This document shows, one piece after another, positions 41,078 to 50,453 of a stretch of DNA of 64,000 nt (positions within the stretch are counted from its first letter, which is position 1; each line of letters starts with the position of its first letter). The DNA is from Serratia marcescens (GTDB lineage Bacteria; Pseudomonadota; Gammaproteobacteria; Enterobacterales; Enterobacteriaceae). The position numbers and the translations under genes were made by a program. The notes beneath the pieces were generated by a model. That model saw only the letters and a program-made list of their open reading frames with translations. It was not told the origin of the DNA and searched no databases. The stretch covers positions 89,019-153,018 of the forward strand of contig JADMXW010000016.1 in assembly GCA_015548865.1 (NCBI GenBank), given 5' to 3'.

Positions 41078-41096
41078 TTTTTGCATCACCTCTGCG

Positions 41097-41196
41097 ATAT
41101 TCGATTAATTTGCGTTGCGGGAAAGCAGCCTCGTTGAAGGCGAGACTCAGGATAGACCGAATAACGTGCGTAGCCAACGCAAAGCATGACGGGTAT
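41097..41196. repeat. ERIC-like element, short degenerate copy
   Basis: Right end AAGCATGACGGGTATA and the module GCAGCCTCGTTGAAGGCGAG are shared with copies at 20938 and 25505; the left end (TTCGATTAATTTGCGTTGC) is degenerate. It ends 5 nt before the ubiX stop codon and so forms the 3' end of the ubiX message. Confidence 0.7.
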
Positions 41197-41200
41197 AACA

Positions 41201-41770
41201 TCAACTCCCTTGCCAGCGAGTGAACAACGACTCGGGCAACTCGATATCAAACTGATCGAGCACGCGGTTGACCGTTTGATCCACCACCTCTTGCAAGGTT
41301 TGCGGACGGTGATAAAACGCAGGAACGGGCGGCATGATCACCGCCCCCATTTCTGCGGCCGCGGTCATTAAACGCAAATGACCAAGATGCAATGGCGTTT
41401 CACGCACACACAGCACCAGCGGGCGGCGCTCTTTTAGTATCACGTCAGCCGCACGGATTAACAAATTGTCGCTGTAGCTGTGCACAATGCCGGAGAGGGT
41501 TTTGATAGAGCAAGGCAGGATAACCATTCCTGCGGTGCGAAACGATCCGGACGACAACGACGCGGCAATATCTCGGCTGTCGTGTACCACGTCCGCCAAT
41601 GCCTGCACATCACGCACACTGAAATCGCTCTCCAGCGTCAGTGTTTGTCTGGCAGCAGGGCTCATGATCAAATGGGTTTCCACGTCTTGCAGCGGCTGCA
41701 ACACCTGCAACAGGCGCACGCCATAGAGAGCGCCACTGGCACCAGAAAGTCCAATGATGAGTCGTTTCAT
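41201..41770 (-). CDS. ubiX: Flavin prenyltransferase UbiX
   Basis: 189 residues from MKRLIIGLSGASGALYG, matching E. coli UbiX; the frame is open nine codons further up. It makes the prenylated FMN cofactor used by the UbiD decarboxylase in ubiquinone synthesis. FMN-binding SGASGA (9-14) and dimethylallyl phosphate site region PCSIKTLSGIVHSYSDNL and ERRPLVLCVRETPL are intact. It is followed directly by an ERIC-like element. Confidence 0.96.
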   Translation of the reverse strand: MKRLIIGLSGASGALYGVRLLQVLQPLQDVETHLIMSPAARQTLTLESDFSVRDVQALADVVHDSRDIAASLSSGSFRTAGMVILPCSIKTLSGIVHSYSDNLLIRAADVILKERRPLVLCVRETPLHLGHLRLMTAAAEMGAVIMPPVPAFYHRPQTLQEVVDQTVNRVLDQFDIELPESLFTRWQGS

Positions 41771-41843
41771 GCCTAACCTCGAAATACTGCTGCGCAAAAA
41801 GGAGAACAGGCTGACTTTGCCCTATACCCGGTCAATAAGCAAC

Positions 41844-41871
41844 AAAGGGAGGCGCTTACGCACCTCCCTTT
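41844..41871 (-). terminator. Hairpin in the purF-ubiX gap
   Basis: AAAGGGAGG and CCTCCCTTT form a perfect 9-bp stem (10-nt loop). On the minus strand UUUG follows, giving a weak U-run. It is more than 170 nt past the purF stop with a repeat element between, so its role is uncertain. Confidence 0.55.
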
Positions 41872-41919
41872 GGGGTCGTTAACAAACAGCCCTGCTCCCA
41901 CCGTCATTCCCGCCCACTT

Positions 41920-42008
41920 CCGTCATTCCCGCGCAGGCGGGAATCTCTTGCAGAAGGAATGTGCTTATTCTTACCGAGATCCCCGGCTTTCGCCGAGGAT
42001 AACGAGGG
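41920..42008. repeat. GTCATTCCCGC-type palindromic repeat element (copy 1)
   Basis: Starts CCGTCATTCCCGCGCAGGCG and ends CGCCGAGGATAACGAGG. Two hairpins (TTCCCGCgcagGCGGGAA and CGGCtttcGCCG), plus GGGAATCTC facing GAGATCCCC, allow a cloverleaf-like fold. Imperfect outer repeats CGTCATTCCCGCG / CGTTATCCTCGGCG. A partial extra end copy (CCGTCATTCCCGCCC) sits at 41900. Confidence 0.65.
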
Positions 42009-42050
42009 GTACAGTAACTTTGTTATCAGCGATCAATGCCGAAGGGGACA

Positions 42051-43568
42051 TCAACCTTCGTTGTGCAGTTCCAGATCTTCAACTTCGTTCTGACCACGTA
42101 ATGCTTTAGCATCGTCATTACGCAACCCTTCCAGATAGTCCAGGTAGCCCTGATCGACATCTTTGGTCACGTAAACACCGTTAAATACCGAGCATTCAAA
42201 CTGAACGATATCTGGGTTTTCTTCCCGCGCAGCGGCGATCAAATCGTCCAGATCCTGGAAAATAAGGGCATCAGCACCAATAATCTGACGAATCTCTTCC
42301 ACTTCTCGACCATGGGCAATCAGCTCATTGGCACTCGGCATATCAATGCCATACACATTTGGGAAGCGAATTTCCGGCGCAGCAGAAGCCAGATAAACGC
42401 GACGAGCACCCGCTTCACGCGCCATCTCGACAATTTGCTCCGACGTGGTGCCGCGCACGATGGAGTCATCCACCAGCAGCACGTTTTTGTCACGGAACTC
42501 GGCGCGGTTAGCGTTCAGCTTACGACGAACCGAGTTTTTACGCTGTTCCTGGCCGGGCATGATAAAGGTACGGCCAACATAGCGGTTTTTTACAAACCCC
42601 TGACGGTACGGTTTATCGATAATGCGTGCAATCTCCAGCGCAATATCGCATGAGGTTTCCGGGATAGGAATGACCACATCGATATCCAGATCTTCCCACA
42701 CGCGGGCAATCTTCTCACCCAGTTTTTGGCCCATACGCACACGGGCGCTGTAGACCGAAATTTTGTCGATAAAGGAGTCTGGGCGAGCAAAGTAAACATA
42801 CTCGAACAGGCACGGATTACTTTTCGGGTTCTCGGCACACTGACGCGTAAACAGTTGCCCTTTCTCGGTGATGTAAATCGCTTCTCCCGGCGCAACGTCA
42901 CGCAAAAACTCGAAGCCGAGGGTATCCAGCGCCACGCTTTCCGAAGCCACCATATACTCGCAGCGGCCATCTGCCAGACAGCGTTTGCCGATCACCAACG
43001 GACGGATTCCGTGCGGATCGCGAAAAGCAAACAGACCGTGACCGATTATCATGCCAACGCAAGCATAAGCGCCACGAATCTGCTTGTGGGTGGCGGCAAC
43101 GGCAGCAAACACGTTGTCGGCATCCAACGGATAGTGTTGGAAACGATCCAACTCACAGGCGAAGATATTGAGCAGAATTTCGGAATCAGAGGTCGTGTTA
43201 ACGTGGCGACGCCCTTGCTCAAACAGTTGTTTGCGCAATTCGTGGGCGTTAGTCAGATTACCATTGTGCGCCAGCGTAATGCCAAACGGTGAATTGACAT
43301 AAAACGGCTGGGCTTCCGATGCGCTGGAACTGCCTGCGGTAGGATAACGCACATGCCCTACGCCCATATTGCCTTGCAGACGCTGCATGTGGCGCGCCTC
43401 AAATACGTCCTTCACCAGGCCGTTCGCCTTACGCAGGCGGAAGCAGTTCATGGGGTCGATGGTGACGATGCCTGCGGCATCTTGTCCGCGGTGTTGTAAC
43501 ACCGTTAACGCGTCATAAATCGACTGGTTTACCGGTGTAAAACCGGCGATACCGACAATACCGCACAT
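42051..43568 (-). CDS. purF: Amidophosphoribosyltransferase
   Basis: 505 residues, exact E. coli length. First committed step of purine synthesis: PRPP plus glutamine to phosphoribosylamine. Catalytic Cys2 in MCGIVGIAG (Ntn glutaminase domain, about 2-230), and the PRPP loop [14 protein letters not shown] in the C-terminal phosphoribosyltransferase domain. 21 nt after cvpA, under a PurR-controlled promoter. Confidence 0.98.
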   Translation of the reverse strand: MCGIVGIAGFTPVNQSIYDALTVLQHRGQDAAGIVTIDPMNCFRLRKANGLVKDVFEARHMQRLQGNMGVGHVRYPTAGSSSASEAQPFYVNSPFGITLAHNGNLTNAHELRKQLFEQGRRHVNTTSDSEILLNIFACELDRFQHYPLDADNVFAAVAATHKQIRGAYACVGMIIGHGLFAFRDPHGIRPLVIGKRCLADGRCEYMVASESVALDTLGFEFLRDVAPGEAIYITEKGQLFTRQCAENPKSNPCLFEYVYFARPDSFIDKISVYSARVRMGQKLGEKIARVWEDLDIDVVIPIPETSCDIALEIARIIDKPYRQGFVKNRYVGRTFIMPGQEQRKNSVRRKLNANRAEFRDKNVLLVDDSIVRGTTSEQIVEMAREAGARRVYLASAAPEIRFPNVYGIDMPSANELIAHGREVEEIRQIIGADALIFQDLDDLIAAAREENPDIVQFECSVFNGVYVTKDVDQGYLDYLEGLRNDDAKALRGQNEVEDLELHNEG

Positions 43569-43589
43569 GTTGTCTTTTCCTCATCAGCG

Positions 43590-44090
43590 CTACCGCAGCT
43601 GTATGTGCTGCGGCAAGAAACTTGACGTGCTTTGCAGGTAGTCGAAAAACCACCTGATAATATAGCTAAACTGCGGGATAAGCTGAGACCGTTTCCAGTC
43701 GTCGCTTTGTGAAAAACCGGTAAAAGTATCCAAAAAGAACAGCAGCGCGGAGACAATCAACACACCACGCAGTGCACCAAAACAGATGCCTAGTACGCGA
43801 TCGGTGCCTGAAAGTCCGGTTCGTTCAACCAGTGAGCCAATCACATAGTTAACGATCGCTCCCACAATCAATGTCGCAATAAACAGAATGGCGATGGCAA
43901 CCCCGTTGCGCACCAGCTCGTCTTCAAAACGCGTGAAATAGACCGACAGGTATGGGTAATAGTGGCTGGCGACAAAGAATGCACTGCCCCAGGTAATCAG
44001 CGAAAGCGCCTCACGAACAAAGCCCCGGATCAAACTGACCAGCGCTGAGAAACCAATAATGCCAATGATGACGTAGTCAACCCAAACCAT
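43590..44090 (-). CDS. cvpA: CvpA family membrane protein
   Basis: 166 residues starting [15 protein letters not shown]; a start four codons earlier is less likely. Four membrane segments and the family segment [16 protein letters not shown]. Needed for colicin V export in E. coli and linked to envelope stress resistance; exact role open. Upstream lies the PurR box, so cvpA-purF form a purine-repressed unit. Confidence 0.95.
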   Translation of the reverse strand: MVWVDYVIIGIIGFSALVSLIRGFVREALSLITWGSAFFVASHYYPYLSVYFTRFEDELVRNGVAIAILFIATLIVGAIVNYVIGSLVERTGLSGTDRVLGICFGALRGVLIVSALLFFLDTFTGFSQSDDWKRSQLIPQFSYIIRWFFDYLQSTSSFLPQHIQLR

Positions 44091-44196
44091 GAACTCTCTC
44101 ACTCAAGAACGATGCCAACACAATCTCTCTCGGACAGGCAACCATTATCGCCTGACCAAGAGAGCGTAGCGCCGCTCATCATCCTGTTCGCGGCGC

Positions 44197-44226
44197 ATTC
44201 TAACAGAAAAAGAAAACGTTTGCGTA
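44197..44226 (-). promoter_or_regulatory. cvpA-purF promoter with PurR box
   Basis: AAGAAAACGTTTGCGT at 44210-44225 matches the PurR operator ACGCAAACGTTTGCGT at 14 of 16 positions. On the minus strand a -10 TAGAAT (44202-44197) follows, as in the E. coli purF promoter. Confidence 0.85.
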
Positions 44227-44362
44227 GCCTATTTCCCAACGATTTCACCGATAGGTGAATTTGCTGGCAGCATCACTTCACGCAGCCCTCACTCTTTCGC
44301 ATCAGGTGTCAAATCCCAAAGGGTGATGCGTCTTAGGCAACTGGCGAAGTCACGTTGTTTCC

Positions 44363-44465
44363 TTGTCATCCTCCGCGTAAACAGCGTATCTCCCACAGAA
44401 AGAAAGCGTTACTTCCGCAAGAGATCCCCGCCAGCGCTGGAATAACGCGGTGGCGGGAATGAACG
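44363..44465. repeat. GTCATTCCCGC-type palindromic repeat element (copy 2)
   Basis: In the dedD-cvpA gap. Starts TTGTCATCCTCCGCG and ends GGCGGGAATGAACG; GAGATCCCCGCCA faces TGGCGGG over a GCG/CGC inner stem. Related in plan to the copy at 41920-42008 but diverged. Confidence 0.55.
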
Positions 44466-44515
44466 TTTTAGCGGGTTTGGTCAACAACCTCAGCGAACTT
44501 AGGCCTCTGCAACCC

Positions 44516-45274
44516 TTAACGTGCGCTGTAGTTCCTGACCTGCCCACTCAACCCACTCAGTTGTTGCAGTTCACCGAGGGCAGACTGTAATTTCTGTTTT
44601 GACGCATCCGGCCCGACGTAAATACGGGTTATCTCCCCCGCGACAGGCGTTGACGGCACGGTATAAGCACGGTATCCCGACAACCGTAGTTTAGCCACGA
44701 TTTCATTCACTTTATCGGCATTTTTCAGCGCCCCCAGTTGCACCACATAGGCCTGTCCTACGGGTGCCGTTTCCGGCTTCACTTCCGGCTGCGTCGCAGG
44801 TTGCGGCGTAGGCGTTGCAGGCTTGCTCTCAGGTTTTGGCTCAGGCTTCACTTCCGGTTTAATCTCCGGTTTTGGCTTGGGCTTGGCCTCCGGCTTCACT
44901 TCCGGTTTGGGCGTTACCGGGCGAGCAGCCACGGCAGGCGGAGCAATTTCTATCGGCGAAGACGAGGATGATGGCGTACTGGTTGGTGGTGCCTGCGTTT
45001 CACCATCATCCTCAGGCATCGTTACGCCACCCTGAGCTGGCTGCCCCTGCATCGCCTGCTGCGCCCCTTCAGGCGGCTGGCTCGGCAATGACTGATTCAA
45101 TGAAGGCAGCGATTCCGTTTCACTGCTGTCACCCGGTTTTGGCACCAGCGGGATGGCTGCAAACTCATCTTCGTAATGTTTCTTTTTGCCATCCAGCAGC
45201 GCAGGCAGCACAATCACGCCCAACGCAACCAGAATAATGGTGCCGACCAGACGGTTTTGAAACTTACTTGCCAT
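44516..45274 (-). CDS. dedD: Cell division protein DedD (SPOR domain)
   Basis: 251 residues from MASKFQNRLVGTIILVALGV. One N-terminal membrane segment (about 9-28), a long Pro/Lys-rich linker with serial KPE and KPK repeats (about residues 125-165), and a C-terminal SPOR domain (about 175-250; AYVVQLGALKNADKVNEIVAKLRLSGYRAY). SPOR domains bind denuded septal peptidoglycan. Longer than E. coli DedD (about 220) because of the linker. Start overlaps the folC stop by 11 nt. Confidence 0.94.
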   Translation of the reverse strand: MASKFQNRLVGTIILVALGVIVLPALLDGKKKHYEDEFAAIPLVPKPGDSSETESLPSLNQSLPSQPPEGAQQAMQGQPAQGGVTMPEDDGETQAPPTSTPSSSSSPIEIAPPAVAARPVTPKPEVKPEAKPKPKPEIKPEVKPEPKPESKPATPTPQPATQPEVKPETAPVGQAYVVQLGALKNADKVNEIVAKLRLSGYRAYTVPSTPVAGEITRIYVGPDASKQKLQSALGELQQLSGLSGQVRNYSAR

Positions 45275-46532
45275 TCGCCCTCCTCTCATCCAGCGCCGCC
45301 ATCACATGCGCTACCGTATGAAAAGATCCACACACCACAACAGTGTCCCGTATATCCGCCTCTCGCATCGCCTGATGCCAGGCTATCGCCACATCATTAA
45401 ACGCGCGGCTGCCGTCAAGGTGTGCGGTTATCAATTCAGCACTTGCACCACGTGGACCTTCCAGTGGAGCACAATACCATTCATCGACTACCGGCTTAAG
45501 GTGAGCCAAGGTGCCAGGAATATCTTTATCTGCCAGCATACCTATCACTGCACGCACCTTGCCCGTACGCGGCAACTGAGCCAAACGCTCAGCCAGATAG
45601 GCTGCGGCATGCGGATTATGCGCAACATCGAGAATCAGTTTTGGTTGCTCACTCACCGTTTGGAACCGACCCGGTAACGCCGCACGGCGCAATCCCTGTT
45701 CGATAGCAGCCTGAGGGACACGAATTGGCCCTTGGTGCAACGCGGCCAGTGCGGTGGCTGCATTGGCCAGCGGCACATTTGGCAATGGTAGCACCCTGCG
45801 TTCCTCACCAACCGCTTGCCAGTACCAACCATCGCCCTCAAGTGCGAACAACCAATTTTCCCCGCGTCTATACAACACGGCGCCCTTCTCTTCGGCCACG
45901 GCAGCGATCGATGCAGGCATATCGGGCTCGCCGACAACCGCAGGTTTCATGCCGCGGAAAATACCCGCTTTTTCACGGCCGATACTTTCACGATCGTGCC
46001 CCAGCCAATCGGTATGATCGAGTGCAATGCTGGTCACTACTGCAACATCAGCATCGACAATATTGGTGGCATCTAAACGCCCTCCCAGCCCCACTTCCAG
46101 GATAACAACATCCAGGTTTGCTTGCTTAAACAGGTGCAATGCAGCGAGGGTGCCAAATTCAAAATAGGTCAGCGAGACATCGCCACGCCCCGCTTCAATA
46201 TCGGCAAACGCTTGAGAATGCTCAGCTTCCGACAACTCCTTCCCTTGAATCCGCACACGTTCGGTATAACGTAGCAGATGGGGAGAACTGTACACGCCAA
46301 CACGTAGTCCGGCCGCCATTAGAATGGCTTCCAACGTACAGCAGGTGGTGCCCTTTCCGTTGGTTCCCGCAACGGTAAATACCGTTTGGGCCGGACGAAG
46401 CAGATGAAGATTGTCAGCAACCTGTTTAACACGCGTCAGTCCCATGTCAATGGCAGTGGCGTGCAGGTGCTCCAGATAATGAAGCCACGCGGCCAAAGGC
46501 GACGTGGCTTGGGGAATGTAAAGATTTTCCAT
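45264..46532 (-). CDS. folC: Bifunctional folylpolyglutamate/dihydrofolate synthase
   Basis: 422 residues, E. coli length. Mur-ligase fold; ATP loop TVAGTNGKGTTCCTLEA at about 52-68, LEVGLGGRLDATNIVDADV and a C-terminal domain with LDVAHNPHAA. It adds glutamate to dihydropteroate and folates. Lies between accD and dedD in the conserved operon. Confidence 0.97.
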   Translation of the reverse strand: MENLYIPQATSPLAAWLHYLEHLHATAIDMGLTRVKQVADNLHLLRPAQTVFTVAGTNGKGTTCCTLEAILMAAGLRVGVYSSPHLLRYTERVRIQGKELSEAEHSQAFADIEAGRGDVSLTYFEFGTLAALHLFKQANLDVVILEVGLGGRLDATNIVDADVAVVTSIALDHTDWLGHDRESIGREKAGIFRGMKPAVVGEPDMPASIAAVAEEKGAVLYRRGENWLFALEGDGWYWQAVGEERRVLPLPNVPLANAATALAALHQGPIRVPQAAIEQGLRRAALPGRFQTVSEQPKLILDVAHNPHAAAYLAERLAQLPRTGKVRAVIGMLADKDIPGTLAHLKPVVDEWYCAPLEGPRGASAELITAHLDGSRAFNDVAIAWHQAMREADIRDTVVVCGSFHTVAHVMAALDERRANGK

Positions 46533-46620
46533 GAGTCCCGTTCACTGGCTTACGGTTCATTGATACAGGATGCACAGCACAGACCCTATGATCGCCTGTC
46601 GCATCCTGTTCATGTGTCAC

Positions 46621-47538
46621 TTATTGCGCATCATCCTGCGGTTCAGTAGTCACTTCTGGCGGACGAACATCAGCGGTTTCCACTGGCTCAGGGTGATTCG
46701 TCAACCGAGAAAGTATGCTGGCCAGTTTTAAACGCATTTCTGGGCGGCGTACGATCATATCGATAGCCCCTTTCTCCAGTAAGAACTCACTGCGCTGGAA
46801 ACCGGGTGGCAGTTTTTCACGCACCGTTTGTTCGATAACACGCGGACCGGCAAAACCGATCAGGGCTTTAGGCTCTGCAATGTTTAAATCGCCCAACATT
46901 GCCAGACTGGCTGAAACCCCCCCCATCGTCGGGTCGGTCAGCACAGAGATATAAGGCAATCCGCGCTCGCGCATTTTTGCCAACGCTGCGCTGGTTTTCG
47001 CCATCTGCATCAGCGACATCAGTGCTTCCTGCATACGCGCACCGCCGCTGGCGGAGAAACATACTAACGGGCAGCCATCTTCGAGCGCCTGTTCTACTGC
47101 ACGCACAAAACGCGCCCCTACCACAGAGGCCATGGACCCCCCCATAAAGGCAAACTCAAAGGAGGCCGCAACCACCGGCATACCATAGAGCGTCCCCTTC
47201 ATCACCACCAGCGCGTCTTTTTCGTCAGACTGTTTCTGCGCGGCAACCAAGCGATCTTTATATTTTTTAGAGTCTTTGAACTTCAGCGCATCCTTGGGCT
47301 CCAGCTCACTACCCAGTTCAACCACACTGTCCTTGTCCAGAAACGCAGTCAGGCGCGCACGCGCGGAAAGCCGCATGTGGTGGTCACACTTGGGGCACAC
47401 CTCAAGGTTACGCTCCAACTCGGCGCGGTAAAGTACCTGACCGCAGCTGTCGCATTTGGTCCATACCCCTTCAGGAATATTGGCCTTGCGGGTTGGTGTA
47501 ATGTTGCTCTTGTTAAGAATTCGTTCAATCCAGCTCAT
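46621..47538 (-). CDS. accD: Acetyl-CoA carboxylase carboxyltransferase subunit beta
   Basis: 305 residues. N-terminal zinc ribbon with Cys29, Cys32, Cys48 and Cys51 (CDSCGQ...CPKC), then the crotonase-fold carboxyltransferase domain ([35 protein letters not shown]). First step of fatty acid synthesis with AccA. C terminus has a short Pro/acidic extension. Confidence 0.98.
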   Translation of the reverse strand: MSWIERILNKSNITPTRKANIPEGVWTKCDSCGQVLYRAELERNLEVCPKCDHHMRLSARARLTAFLDKDSVVELGSELEPKDALKFKDSKKYKDRLVAAQKQSDEKDALVVMKGTLYGMPVVAASFEFAFMGGSMASVVGARFVRAVEQALEDGCPLVCFSASGGARMQEALMSLMQMAKTSAALAKMRERGLPYISVLTDPTMGGVSASLAMLGDLNIAEPKALIGFAGPRVIEQTVREKLPPGFQRSEFLLEKGAIDMIVRRPEMRLKLASILSRLTNHPEPVETADVRPPEVTTEPQDDAQ

Positions 47539-47751
47539 TGATAACCTTTCTGCTTGAACCTGGCGATAGCCAGTCCGCTCTGCCCCGTCACAACGCCCGT
47601 TTGCCCTCGTCTGAACCGGTTATTACACCGTCGTTTCAGGGCATTGGCAATGCAGGTCGTCATCGGGGACAGACCATAAATGCCGCTCATTAAACCATAA
47701 CACTCCGGGACTGTGGATAGAAAACTGGTCAAACCGGAGAGATTACCGCGT

Positions 47752-48447
47752 TTATTCTTGCGATCGCGAGTGGCTATCCGCTCGCGCCGCTGCTCGTCTA
47801 TGCCGCCAGATTTCAATGATACCCGGCAAAATAGAGATAAAAATAATCGCGACTATCAGTAACTTCAAGTTTTCTTGCACAATTGGCAAGTCACCAAACA
47901 AGTAACCTGCATAGGTAAACAGCACGACCCACAGCAACGCCCCTACCACATTATAGAGAGCAAAGTGGCGGTAACGCATATGCCCCATACCGGCAACAAA
48001 CGGCGCGAATGTTCTCACAATCGGCACAAAGCGCGCCAGAATAATCGTTTTACCCCCATGACGAGCATAAAACTGATGCGTTTTATCCAGATAACTGCGG
48101 CGAAAAATTTTCGAATTTGGGTTGCTGAACAGCTTTTCCCCAAACAAACGCCCGATGGTGTAGTTGACCGCATCCCCCAGTATGGCCGCCGCAACCATCA
48201 GTGCCACCATCGTGTGCACATTCAGATCGTTGGTCGGCAGCGCAGCCAGCGCACCGGCGACAAACAACAGAGAGTCTCCCGGCAGGAACGGTGTCACTAC
48301 CAGGCCCGTTTCGCAAAACAGGATCAAAAACAGAATCGCATAAATCCAGACACCGTATTGCGCAACCAGTTCCGCAAGGTGAACATCAATATGCAGAATA
48401 AAATCGATGATAAAGCGTATAAACGCGACAAGTTCCATCATGTGCAT
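47752..48447 (-). CDS. dedA: DedA family inner membrane protein
   Basis: 231 residues if the first ATG (MHMMEL) is used; 228 from the third. DedA superfamily: [25 protein letters not shown] and the conserved [16 protein letters not shown] (arginine of the proton-linked motif). Members are needed for membrane homeostasis, and some flip undecaprenyl phosphate or phospholipids. The nearest SD (GAGGA at 48473-48477) is 25 nt upstream, separated by a hairpin. Confidence 0.93.
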   Translation of the reverse strand: MHMMELVAFIRFIIDFILHIDVHLAELVAQYGVWIYAILFLILFCETGLVVTPFLPGDSLLFVAGALAALPTNDLNVHTMVALMVAAAILGDAVNYTIGRLFGEKLFSNPNSKIFRRSYLDKTHQFYARHGGKTIILARFVPIVRTFAPFVAGMGHMRYRHFALYNVVGALLWVVLFTYAGYLFGDLPIVQENLKLLIVAIIFISILPGIIEIWRHRRAAARADSHSRSQE

Positions 48448-48451
48448 TTTT

Positions 48452-48477
48452 CACGGCACAGCGCCGTGACTATCCTC
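48452..48477 (-). promoter_or_regulatory. Hairpin within the SD-start spacer of dedA
   Basis: Stem CACGGC/GCCGTG (48452-48457 and 48463-48468) lies between GAGGA (48473-48477) and the ATG at 48447. Looping out the hairpin would leave about 8 nt between SD and start. Confidence 0.5.
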
Positions 48478-48519
48478 ATCAGTTTTTAGCGTGGCCTAGG
48501 CTCGGCAATCCAGCCTGGG

Positions 48520-49341
48520 TCAATCTTCCAGAAATAGCGGGCCCATCGGCGGTGTCGGCAAATCGAAACGCGCCGGATAATCCACTGCCACAAGATAAAG
48601 GCCATCTGCTCGCGCCGTGGCGGCCGCCAGAGTGCGATCTTTGGCAGCCAGCAGTTCAGCTATCCAGGATTCAGGCTGATTCCCGCATCCCACTTCCATC
48701 AGGCTGCCGACGATATTGCGCACCATATGATGCACAAACGCATTAGCTTTAATATCTACCACGATGTAAGCACCATGACGCGTAACCTTTAAATGATTTA
48801 CATTGCGCCACGGTGTACGCGACTGACATTGCACGGCTCGAAACGAGGTGAAATCATTCTCGCCCAGCAGACACTGTCCGGCACGCGCCATGCGTTCTGC
48901 ATCCAGCGGAAAGTGGAAATGCGTTACACCACGCGCCAACACCGCCGGACGATAACGGTGGTTATAGATAATGTAACGGTAGCGGCGCGCCGTCGCGCTA
49001 AAACGCGCGTGAAAATCCTCATCAACCGTTTTTACCCAGCGCACGGCAATGTCCCGTGGTAAATGAGCATTAACGCCCATGGTCCAAGCCGCATCTTTAC
49101 GTTGTGCCTGAGTCGTGAAGTGCACTACCTGGCCGGTAGCATGCACCCCGGCATCCGTTCGCCCTGCACAAAACACAGTAATCGGTTCATCGGCCACTTT
49201 GCTCAGCGCCTGTTCCAGATGCCCTTGCACGCTTTCAACTTCAGCCTGACGCTGCCAGCCATAATAGCGGCTACCGTCATACTCAATGCCCAGCGCCACC
49301 TTGATTACTTCTGGCCCCTGCGGCAAATTCCTGTCTGACAT
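48520..49341 (-). CDS. truA: tRNA pseudouridine(38-40) synthase TruA
   Basis: 273 residues. Catalytic Asp63 in [27 protein letters not shown] near the N terminus and [15 protein letters not shown] near the C terminus are the family motifs. Modifies U38-U40 in tRNA anticodon arms. TAATG overlap of 1 nt with usg. Confidence 0.97.
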   Translation of the reverse strand: MSDRNLPQGPEVIKVALGIEYDGSRYYGWQRQAEVESVQGHLEQALSKVADEPITVFCAGRTDAGVHATGQVVHFTTQAQRKDAAWTMGVNAHLPRDIAVRWVKTVDEDFHARFSATARRYRYIIYNHRYRPAVLARGVTHFHFPLDAERMARAGQCLLGENDFTSFRAVQCQSRTPWRNVNHLKVTRHGAYIVVDIKANAFVHHMVRNIVGSLMEVGCGNQPESWIAELLAAKDRTLAAATARADGLYLVAVDYPARFDLPTPPMGPLFLED

Positions 49342-50351
49342 TACCCCAAATACTCCTGAACAAGCCGTTCTGCCGTCTCTACCGCCATCAACGCGCCGCC
49401 AAAACGCACGTTATCCGCAACCGACCAAAATTGCAGCAATTCTGGAATGCCGTAGTCGTTACGCAGGCAACCTATCTTAAGCTGAACGTTGCCAGAAGCA
49501 TCCTCGACCTGTGTTGGGTAGTCGTCCTCATCGCTGAGTTGAACATCTTCTGCTAGTGCAAGCTCGTCCCGAGCTTCTTCCGCAGACAGCGGACGCAGTG
49601 CTTCAAGATGTACAACCTGCGCATGGCCGTAAAACACGGGAGCCTGTATGCAGTTTACGGAAATCGGCAGACCTTCATCCTGCAATACTTTGCGTACCTG
49701 ATCCACCAGACGGCGTTCTTGCGCTACGCTACCTTGCTCATCTGCCAATAACGGCAGCAAATTGAAAGCCAGTTGTTTGGCAAACAGGCCAGGCTCCGGC
49801 GGAATGCCATTCAACAAACGGGCGCTTTGCCCTGCCAAATCGTCTACGGCTGCTTTTCCCAATGCGGACACGGAGAGCAGGTTAGTGACATGAAGACGAG
49901 ACAACCCAGCCTGATCGATCAGTGGCTTGATAGCCAACAACAGTTGGCTTACCAGACTATCTGCCACCGCCACAATATTACGGTTACGATAATCGGCCAG
50001 CACATGTGAGTTAACACCCGGCACCACGAGGGGAACGTCTGGTTCGAGTGCGAACAGGTCGCTGCTATCAATCACCAGGCAGCCAGCGTTTCCCGCTTCT
50101 TCCGCATAGCGTGCGCTCGCGTCTCTGCCGGCAACAAAAAAGGCCAATTGCGCCTGAGACCAATCAAAGTCTGCAGCATCCTCAACCTGCCAGGATGTCC
50201 CGTTCACCCGTACTGATTCCCCCACGCTGCGCTCGCTGGCTAGCGGAAAGAGTGTGCCCAGAGGAAAAGCGCGCTCTTGCAGCAGCTCCAGCAGCGCCGT
50301 TCCCACCGCACCCGTTGCGCCCAATAGCGCAATATTCCAGCCGTCAGACAT
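49341..50351 (-). CDS. usg: Usg, aspartate-semialdehyde-dehydrogenase-like protein
   Basis: 336 residues from [22 protein letters not shown], with GGGAG 8 nt upstream. Rossmann loop GATGAVG at 10-16. Homologous to Asd, but the region equivalent to the catalytic NCST reads ADSLVSQLL, with no cysteine, so dehydrogenase activity is unlikely, as in E. coli USG-1. Cotranscribed with truA. Confidence 0.94.
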   Translation of the reverse strand: MSDGWNIALLGATGAVGTALLELLQERAFPLGTLFPLASERSVGESVRVNGTSWQVEDAADFDWSQAQLAFFVAGRDASARYAEEAGNAGCLVIDSSDLFALEPDVPLVVPGVNSHVLADYRNRNIVAVADSLVSQLLLAIKPLIDQAGLSRLHVTNLLSVSALGKAAVDDLAGQSARLLNGIPPEPGLFAKQLAFNLLPLLADEQGSVAQERRLVDQVRKVLQDEGLPISVNCIQAPVFYGHAQVVHLEALRPLSAEEARDELALAEDVQLSDEDDYPTQVEDASGNVQLKIGCLRNDYGIPELLQFWSVADNVRFGGALMAVETAERLVQEYLG

Positions 50352-50453
50352 GTGGTGTTCTCCCATTCGTCAATACCTCTTTCTCGGGCGGTGTATCACC
50401 GCCCGAATACCCTACGCTAAAAACATCGTATTTCGCGACACCTTCCCGCCCCA

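Larger units (their letters stand above)
40681..41096. promoter_or_regulatory. hisJ upstream regulatory region
   Basis: No gene. Besides the sigma-54 promoter it contains exact inverted half-sites TGGTGCAA (40955-40962) and TTGCACCA (40975-40982), and the NtrC-like dyad at 41061-41077. Confidence 0.5.
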
